Position numbers and translations under genes: made by a program. The notes under the pieces are model-generated. The model saw only the letters and a program-made list of their open reading frames with translations. It made no database searches and was not told the DNA's origin. This document shows, piece by piece, positions 56,900 to 64,000 of a stretch of DNA of 64,000 nt. Every line of letters begins with the position of its first letter. Position 1 is the first letter of the stretch. Origin of the DNA: Phellopilus nigrolimitatus (Eukaryota > Basidiomycota > Agaricomycetes > Hymenochaetales > Hymenochaetaceae); the NCBI GenBank assembly GCA_021029095.1, contig JAJOHG010000086.1, positions 49,552-113,551 of the forward strand, read 5' to 3'.

Positions 56900-58393
56900 C
56901 TGTTCCGCGTTTAGGAGACCCAGCCACTGGCTATTTTGAAAGCGGCGTAAGGATTTGTGTCGAATGGAAAGACGGCAAGTGCCTGTGCCAGGTGATTGAG
57001 TTGGCTAGCAGGTTGGCGTGGTGTATTTTTGGAAGAGAAGACGCTGGCTGTTGTGGTGTACGTCTGACTCGAAGCCGGGAACCTCAGGGGGTTATCCGCT
57101 CTCCAGTTCTCTTGGGTTCTCTAGTCTTGAAAATTGTCCCAGTATTTTGAAGCGCGATTCAGGTCTCAAAATGACTGAGCGCGCAGCCAGAGATTGACGC
57201 CAGGCAAAGAATAAAGATCGCGTATGGAACGACGCTTAGGATATGTGGGTTCACTGCGCGAAGACGAGGATCGTTCTAGAAGGAGTCGTAGAATTGATGA
57301 GAATGATGGGCCGAATCGCAAGTATCAAGTCAGAAAGAAAATCAGATTCTCTTTTCGGTCTGTGCTTGATATAACCACGGCGAGGGCTCGGCAAGAGGTT
57401 AGACCCGGTCCAGTGCCTACACAACGTTACATAAAGCAGAGAGAAACCACGAGTCAGTATGTCGGCATTTGGCAAAAAATAAGATCACCATGACAAACAC
57501 GTATCCACCCGGAGCGCCAATATCTCCAGATGGCAATGGAAGACAGTCACCACTGACAGGTCGTAGACGCTACGCGCTGGAGCTAATAACTACGCAAACA
57601 CCAAAGGACGCAAGCGATGACGACTGGGACTCGGAGCAGGATGAGGAAAAGGGAAGAAAGCAAACCCGTTACGCCGCGCGGCGTGTGACGCTTCACGTGC
57701 AGATTAGGTTCCGCAGGAAGTTTGGACTCCGCGGCACTGGACGCCACCAAGCTTAGACTCGAGCCACTGCGGCTGCGTCCGCTCCGTATCGTCAAATGAG
57801 ATTCCAGTCCATTTTGCTGATCTGAAAAGCACGGCCACTTATAGATGTCATTACAAGGCCTCCGCGGCGTTGCTGAGAACGCTATGAACAAAAATGATAG
57901 AAGCATCGGTCATATCACATTGCACGTCAGATAAATGGTACGAAAATGGGAAGGCTCGCGCTAAGTGAAACGTTTAGAAAGCAATTCAAATTCAAATATC
58001 TGGAGGCTGAATGCACGTGACGACTAGCTTTCGAAGGTTTGCGCAGGTGGTGCTGAAGGCTGGAAATCGACTTTCCAAATAGCACCCTGAGCGGTCCCAT
58101 ACAATTCAGAAGCCACACAGGATATTTGATTCAACAATGACTGAGAACGACACGGCGTCCAGGCATAATTCAAAACAGTAAGGACGATAATCGAGGAATG
58201 AGATAACTGAACATGTCTAGCTGTAAGTAGGGGCGACAAGAACCGATCCAAAGAGGAAGAAAGAAAAAACCATATGTTACACACAGCGGCTGGCAGAAAG
58301 AAAGAGAGACGGGGAGTAGCGCAGGAAGGTCGAGGCATAGGACGTGAAGACAACCACTGACTAAAAAAAAAGAATCAAAAGTTGGCGTAATTC
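56900..58393. other. Region upstream of MTG1 and downstream of the basic protein
   Basis: 1.5 kb including the MTG1 promoter. Two overlapping plus-strand frames (57224-57493 and 57469-57756) are rich in charged residues, with an acidic run DASDDDWDSEQDEEKGRK. They could be exons of a small unknown gene. I found no supporting splice pair or homology, so I do not call it. Confidence 0.35.
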
Positions 58394-59296
58394 CTAGCAG
58401 TCGCAGAATAAATCGTGGAGACGCGAGGACGAGGAGCAGAGTCCGAGTTTTATGGCCGTTAGTATCAGCATAGTGATCAGTGGTCTATGACAGAGTTTCA
58501 GTGGTTTGGGAGTACAACAAAGGGTCCGACAATGGCCATGCTTACCTGGGTCGACCCAAGTGTCTGTGCCCTCAGAAATGGCGTCAAAATTCTTTCCACT
58601 CCTGGTCCTTCTCTCCACCATCACAGGAACTGCATCGAGGTTGATCAACTTGTCCGACGGGGGTGGTGAGCCTTCCACCCAACCCTTCCAGCCTTTCTTG
58701 GCGGCAGACCGCTTCTTGCGCAACCTGAGCTGCGCAGTGGCCGGGGGGGACGACATCGAGTGGTCGAGAAGCGAGAAGCCGTCCTCAGGAGTGTGTGGCC
58801 GCTTGGAGGAACCATAGGACATGGAAGACGAGACGGAGGGGCCGGGCGTTGGCGGAGACGAGAGCTCGGGCGGAGGAGTGGGCGACACGGAGCGAGTGGC
58901 CACGATGGCCGGTCCGCGTATACGCCAGAAGGACGAGGTGCTGCTGTTGACCGCAGGCTCGACGCTTGAGCTCGCACGTGGTGCGACAGACGGTCCTGCG
59001 ATGGCAACGATGTGGCTAGCACTGTGCTGCCTGCGGACGCCCTCGGGGTGCTCTGCCCGGGCCTGCTGCTTCTTGAGCCTTTTCTTTTCCCTCTCGCGCT
59101 GCTTACGCTCGCGTCGCTTGAGCCTCCTGTCCTGCTCGTCACCCTCGACGAGCTTGTACGGGCCGACGCCATTGAGCAAGCTGGTCAGCACGTCGCGTGG
59201 CGGACGCGGGTCGAAGTCACCCGCGAGGACACTTGTCGCGGTGCGGCGGCGTTTTACAGGCGCTGGACGCGCAAACGGATGAAGAGCGAGGGACAT
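58394..59296 (-). CDS. Basic, coiled-coil hypothetical protein
   Basis: Start chosen at ATG 59296 (MSLALHPFARPAPVKRRRTA); upstream codons in frame look like leader sequence. The N-terminal part has PRPPRDVLTSLLNGVGPYKL, then a strongly charged helix QDRRLKRRERKQREREKKRL. A Ser/Pro-rich middle (SVSPTPPPELSSPPTPGPSV) and KRPHTPEDGFSLLDHSMSS follow, then RLRKKRSAAKKGWKGWVEGS and MVERRTRSGKNFDAISEGTD. An intron probably starts at the GTAAGC after TWVDPG (about 58546), with a TACTAAC branch at about 58453-58459 and an acceptor near 58394, so the true C-terminus lies a little beyond. Basic clusters suggest nuclear location. I recognise no domain. Confidence 0.65.
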   Translation of the reverse strand: MSLALHPFARPAPVKRRRTATSVLAGDFDPRPPRDVLTSLLNGVGPYKLVEGDEQDRRLKRRERKQREREKKRLKKQQARAEHPEGVRRQHSASHIVAIAGPSVAPRASSSVEPAVNSSTSSFWRIRGPAIVATRSVSPTPPPELSSPPTPGPSVSSSMSYGSSKRPHTPEDGFSLLDHSMSSPPATAQLRLRKKRSAAKKGWKGWVEGSPPPSDKLINLDAVPVMVERRTRSGKNFDAISEGTDTWVDPGKHGHCRTLCCTPKPLKLCHRPLITMLILTAIKLGLCSSSSRLHDLFCDC

Positions 59297-62200
59297 GATG
59301 GGATGGTTGTTGTGGACAGACAATGAGAGGAAGATCGCGGGTCGGGAGAGAGGCGTTACTGTTCGTTCGTATGAATACCAACCTATTTGAGTGTGCCAAA
59401 GTGTGACAAACAAACGTGCAGGGTCCAGGGGCGGAAGTCTAATATTCAGTTCAGAGTTATGCAATATCTGGCGGACCCTAACCGGACCCTAACCTTATAG
59501 ACCGATTTGGGCCCGTGTGGCTTGTGATTGGTTTGATGAACCCGAGATGAATGAAAGACGAATCAATACGAAATCAATACAACCACAATACAACGCGTGC
59601 CAGAGCCGCTTCTGACCTTCTCGTTGCCCCCATCCAAACCAAAACAAACGCCCTCTCTTCTCGGCCCACTCTTTTCCCACTTCTTCCCACCGCCTGTTCT
59701 TTCAGATCGACCCAGATCCAGCTTTTTATTATTGCAAAAGAAGTCTATCGATTTGAATTTTGGGCGACTGTATAACATAACAGAACATAGTTCTACCTTC
59801 TTGGGCCTGCACACTCATTTATGTTATCGCGAAGCCCACCCACGCAGTCTCTCCCTCCGTTTCCGAGCCGTTTCGCCCTGCTTCCTGTCCGTCTCGATGG
59901 GCCTCGATCGACAGATCAGACTCCCAGCCATCGCCCACTTGCAGACCGCATCTCCTCTCTCGTCTCCTCTTTCGATTTCTCTCGGTCGTTCTCTCCACAA
60001 GCTTTGCATAATGGAAGCTCTGATCATGATTCATCTCTGAATCTAACTGCCATATTTGGCACCAGCAGATGCACAACGCCCGGCTATCGCACGCCTCCGG
60101 CCGCTTTCGTCTTCCCTATTCTAATACGTCTTGTCCCGCGTCCATAACGACCTGCACTCTCTCAACAGAAAGAAAGAAAAAAACACAATGCTCGCATGTT
60201 GACAATGTATCCATCGATCTGCCGCGAGGCACGTCTCAGACTCGAGTCGAGATGAAAAAAACACGGATGCCGCGCTTCGGGTCGTATCAGGTCCACGTCG
60301 CCCATCGACCCTATTTTCGTCCGACATGCTTTCTTCGTAGAACATCAGGCCGTGTCACGTAAAGCGCAGACGCTTCTTCTCCTAAGCTCTGGAAATCGGT
60401 GTTGTATGGCCCCAGCGCTCTCCTCCTGGTCCGATCATATATTTTAGATTCAGGTTCCGACATTGGAAGTGCAAGTGTATACATACATGGCAGCACGACA
60501 AACGCCTGTGTCCGGATTATGTGGTGCCATGATTGCGCCGGATTCGGGTAGCCTCAACCTTACATTTCCGTGTCCGTCTGTCCGTCTCCTGAGCTAGAGT
60601 ACAGTGCCATATCTTGCCTATCGCTGCTCCTCTTTGTGATTATTTCGGATCTGCACAAAAGTTGCCTGCATCGACGTCAGAAAGCAGTCTGAAACAGCAA
60701 GTCTGCCACGCTTATCGCCGCATCCACTCAGCCGTTCCCTCGCTAGTGCGAAAGTCCGGCTCGTCTCGCATGAGGCAGAGCCACCTTGCATCCACGCGCT
60801 GTGAATTATCTCTCCTTCCTGTGGCTTTGTGCTATCGCAGAAATGCCCTCGATCGACTCAATTCTTGCCTCGTCTCAGGTCAGCTGTCCAATAGTGCTCG
60901 AAAACTAGATTTGTAACAGAACGACCCCAGTCTAATTCCATCTGCCACGGTTTCGGACGCTCGCGCGATTGCATCATCATTCCATCAATCTTTTCCTCAA
61001 CAACTTCTGCGCGGTTCGGGACTCCAACTCCATAGTACGCCATACGCCCTGTTCCCTAATATCAACCAGCATGCACACTGGCGTACAAAATCGGTATCTG
61101 CTGCGTTTCTTGATGTTCTCGGCAGCTATTCATTCCTCCATTTGATGCGGCTGGCTTGCGTGCCTTTAGGCCTTTATACTCAGCACGCGCAAAGGCCTCA
61201 AGCGTCCATCACCCGAACCGCCGGGGAAGCGGAGTCTAAAGACAAGCGCCTCTGCGTTGTCTTGCCCTACCCGTAATTTCTTCTTTTTTATTTTTATTTT
61301 TTCAAAGAGAAAGTAAAACATTCAATTGTCTAAACTCACATATAGGTGAAACAATCTCTCCGAAATGCACTCTCAGGCCTTGATGTGGTTCCTCCGAGCT
61401 ATAGGGCCATTGGCATTGTGTCGTGTCTTATCTCTGTCACACATGAAAACTGACTGAAGGCCTTGCAACAAGTCCATGACCACCGCGTCAATTCTACTGC
61501 GGCTACGGTGCCATGGCGACTAGGCAAAAATGCACAACCCCACACGGACACCCTGAAGGCCTACAATTGATTCGAATGCCAGGCGTGAGCGGGCGACTTA
61601 TATGAGATTATCTCCACTACTTTCCGATGACCCAGCGGTGCCGATGCTCACGTCTATGCCTGCAGTCTGGGAGACGCGAGCTCACGACTCAGTTGCCGGG
61701 CAGGCTCGGTCGTGTGGGAGCTCTCGTTCCTATAATTACGGAAAATCATTACACAAAGGAAGGAAGGACGAATAAATCTGTTTACCCTCTTTTGGGGTGG
61801 CGGGAGAAGTGATCTATGACTGTCGACATCAGCAGCTTCGTGGCCACCTATACACACTTGTCTTAGCGTGCCGATCAACCTACGCTGGCTCTAGTCGCAT
61901 CTATCATAACTGCGTCGCTGCCACCATCGAACAGTCTGCATAACAATGACAGTACCTTGATCTGCCGTTCCGCCTTTTCATCCAAAGCATCACATGGACG
62001 CCATTAATCTGTCTGCAAGAGTTTGGAAGCCCAGCGTCTCGTGAACACGCTGATTACTTCTATTTTGTGCCTTAGAAATTTCGTTAAATACGTCGCACGT
62101 ACGACAGATACTGAATTGCTCATATGTACCGCACCTAATCAGAGGACTCGTCTCATCTAGGCTATCTGTCTCGAAAGACTCTTGAGCTGTTGCAGCTAAG

Positions 62201-64000
62201 CCTTTGCATTCCACCCCATCAAAACACGCCGACCAGCTGTTTCAGAGTCGGAAGCTGGCCACTCAATGTGCCTCTCTGCTTTCCTGTCCATCTTACAAAC
62301 TAAAAGCTTGACTCCGGCCTGATGCTCAGATTTCGTACTCCCTTCTCCCTTCTCATACATTTAATATCGCAGGAATATATATTCATTTTTGCAGCAGAAG
62401 AGCAACACGCATATATGCTATCAAAACTAAAGTCGTTGAGGTATTTGCAAGTAGGACTTGTCAATCACCTTGGTCCTGGAAGCCTTTCCCTCACCGTCCA
62501 TCGGTCAGTGGTATTCCTCCGTGAGTCCATGTCTCAATCAAATACTTTTATTTTTATTTTTATTTTTATTTTATCTTATTTTCCCAGGGTTTTCGTTACC
62601 GGGCGTCGCGTTAGCATCCGCGCCGTCAAACTTAGTCTTTAAGAAGTGAGCAGACAGATCCTCTCAGCCGCCGCACTGCCGGATGCCCCTATCGAGTCAT
62701 TCAGTCTGCAGAGCATGCTCTTTCGTGAGCTCCTAATTTATTTTTGATTTAATTTAAGTTATAGTTTGACATGTGTTTTCTCGGAGCTTTGCTCGCACTT
62801 TTATGTCGTGCTAGCTCGACCCCTTCACACTCCCTCTGCCTCCCGAAGGTCTAAGATATCCGACCTTTACGGGCTTATGCGTAGGCGTGACCCGTGGCAG
62901 CTTCGATATCTTTGCGCCATTTATGGTACCCTTATTGCCTTCCGACTCTCTCCATGTGCTCACTAACTTGTCTACCCCCTATGCGCTAAGCTACTCTGGT
63001 TATCGCGCCTCTATAGCACCGCAGAGGCCGCTCACCTGATCTTGCACAGTGGACTATGCGCCATGGAGTGCCTGAACTATTGCACCCGAGTGGTGAAAGC
63101 AGCAAGTAAGGCAAAAGCTGAACTTGCCTAGCACAGTTGGCCGGGGCTATTCGGCACCAAAATAGAGGCATCTGGGTCGAGAAAGCAGTTCTGTAAGAAT
63201 ACTCCATCGGTTTACCTTCCAACACACTCGTTTTATTTCTATACTTATGTGAACAAGAAGGGTCAGCTACATTTAATAGGTTGACAAATACTTATACCAG
63301 ACCGAGTTGGACATGGCGCATTTCTGTCTGCTCTGCGCTTCTAATACTTCCGGTTCAACGTTAGTAAATCAGCCTTCCTTCATGACTCTCTGACCAGGCC
63401 GTTCCCGCAGGTGTGGACGTATATCATGACGTGCATAGGACGGCATAAACGTCCTTGCGTGGTGTAAAAGTTACGATAATCGTCCGCTAGAACAAGTCTC
63501 TCGGGTTCTTGTCAGAAATGCGCATACTGCGTGTACTTGCTGGTATACGTATTTCCGCACATACTTTCCATAGCCTGCAAGCTAGCGGTTTAACGGGGTG
63601 CGAGGGCGCGGATTTGAATTCCGACTCGAACGATTATGCTTATCATCCTTCCCTTGGCGTCCTGAGCATTATGCTTATCATTAAGAATTTATGATGAGGG
63701 TTTTTTCTTGGATGCACTTCTTATCCATGCCGAACGGAATTCTATGCAGTAAAGTTCAATGCCATGTAACCGTGCAGCACTGGCCACTGTAGTCCCGCCT
63801 ACTACAAATACATGAACTCATCACCCCAAGACCTCGAAGGAGCACCCGGGTCGCCATGCACGGCAATAAAGGCAGTGACCTTCGGCGCTTTTGATAAAGG
63901 CTTTTTGCGCATACTCGTCGCTTCGCGAACGCCGCCTTGCGTTGCTTGACATCTGATGCATCATAACCCGAGGCGAGATATAAAAAAAGGGAGAAACCGA
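59297..64000. other. 4.7 kb without a recognisable gene; pyrimidine-rich leader-like sequence
   Basis: From about 59630 to 60200 the plus strand is rich in C/T tracts (CCCTCTCTTCTCGGCCC, TCTCTCCCTCCGTTTCC), typical of fungal promoters and 5' leaders. Further on, splice-like GTGAGT and polypyrimidine-CCCAG signals occur without a long open frame. A TTTTTA tandem repeat lies at about 62546-62573. The likeliest reading is the promoter plus long spliced 5' leader of a gene beyond the right edge. Confidence 0.35.
62546..62573. repeat. TTTTTA tandem repeat
   Basis: About four and a half units of TTTTTA, followed by TTATTTTCCCAG, which resembles an intron 3' end. Confidence 0.85.

Noticed and set aside
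59470..59495. CCCTAA-like telomere repeats
   Set aside because: Only two or three units separated by other bases; far too few for an interstitial telomere tract.
59597..60040. 147-residue plus-strand frame
   Set aside because: Pyrimidine-rich sequence gives Ser/Leu/Pro strings; no domain, and composition fits a 5' leader rather than a protein.
63595..63640. Possible tRNA B-box-like sequence (GGATTTGAATTCC)
   Set aside because: No acceptor or anticodon stem can be folded around it.

Overview
The window is nuclear DNA of a filamentous basidiomycete, most likely an agaricomycete (mushroom-forming or wood-decay fungus). The evidence is gene type and structure. Most genes carry many 50-60 bp GT..AG introns, some with a TACTAAC-like branch point. 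The histone genes have introns. There are FunK1-type fungal kinases, a run of basidiomycete P450s, a GT61-like glycosyltransferase, a fungal auxin-efflux-type carrier and a bHLH regulator of the basidiomycete type. No prokaryotic, viral or intact transposon gene was recognised.

Layout. 0-14.6 kb is a rearranged accessory block. Three FunK1-type kinase genes (661-3272, 4400-5707, 9028-11591) alternate with pieces of a class I alpha-1,2-mannosidase (GH47) gene. Its only intact copy lies at 12042-14610 on the minus strand (13 exons, 551 codons). Decayed GH47 pieces lie at about 258-500, 3715-4268 and 6095-6470. The middle kinase has lost about 420 residues in frame. A conserved fungal protein of unknown function (6948-8362) sits inside the block. 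15.8-28.4 kb is mostly conserved: a divergent H2B/H2A pair, a PIN-like carrier, an MFS permease, an SDR oxidoreductase, ribosomal protein uL15 (L28/L27a), and RNA polymerase II subunit RPB11. 28.5-35.8 kb is a tandem P450 cluster, all minus strand: an intact gene, a truncated pseudogene and a second intact gene. 36.5-45.4 kb is very GC-rich: a GT61-like glycosyltransferase, a nucleotide-sugar/triose-phosphate-type transporter, a bHLH transcription factor, a second H2A gene and the ATP synthase assembly factor ATP10. 47-51.5 kb holds a single-pass membrane protein with a PPxY tail and the OST subunit Swp1/ribophorin II. Swp1 is flanked by two identical tRNA-Cys(GCA) genes in opposite orientation. 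54.8-59.3 kb carries the circularly permuted mitochondrial GTPase MTG1 and a basic coiled-coil protein. About 51.5-54.8 and 59.3-64 kb have no gene I can call with confidence.

Functional links are limited, as expected for a eukaryote. GH47, Swp1, the GT61-like enzyme and the transporter all belong to secretory-pathway glycan processing, but they are spread out and interleaved with unrelated genes, so I do not claim a cluster. The most unusual feature is the FunK1/GH47 array. It looks like repeated segmental duplication followed by deletion. GH47 remnants are fused directly to kinase promoters, and one kinase copy has lost its N-lobe and, in parallel, key residues of an N-terminal PD-(D/E)xK-like motif.

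Exon boundaries were read by eye from splice signals, reading frame and family conservation; CDS spans run from start to stop codon and include introns.
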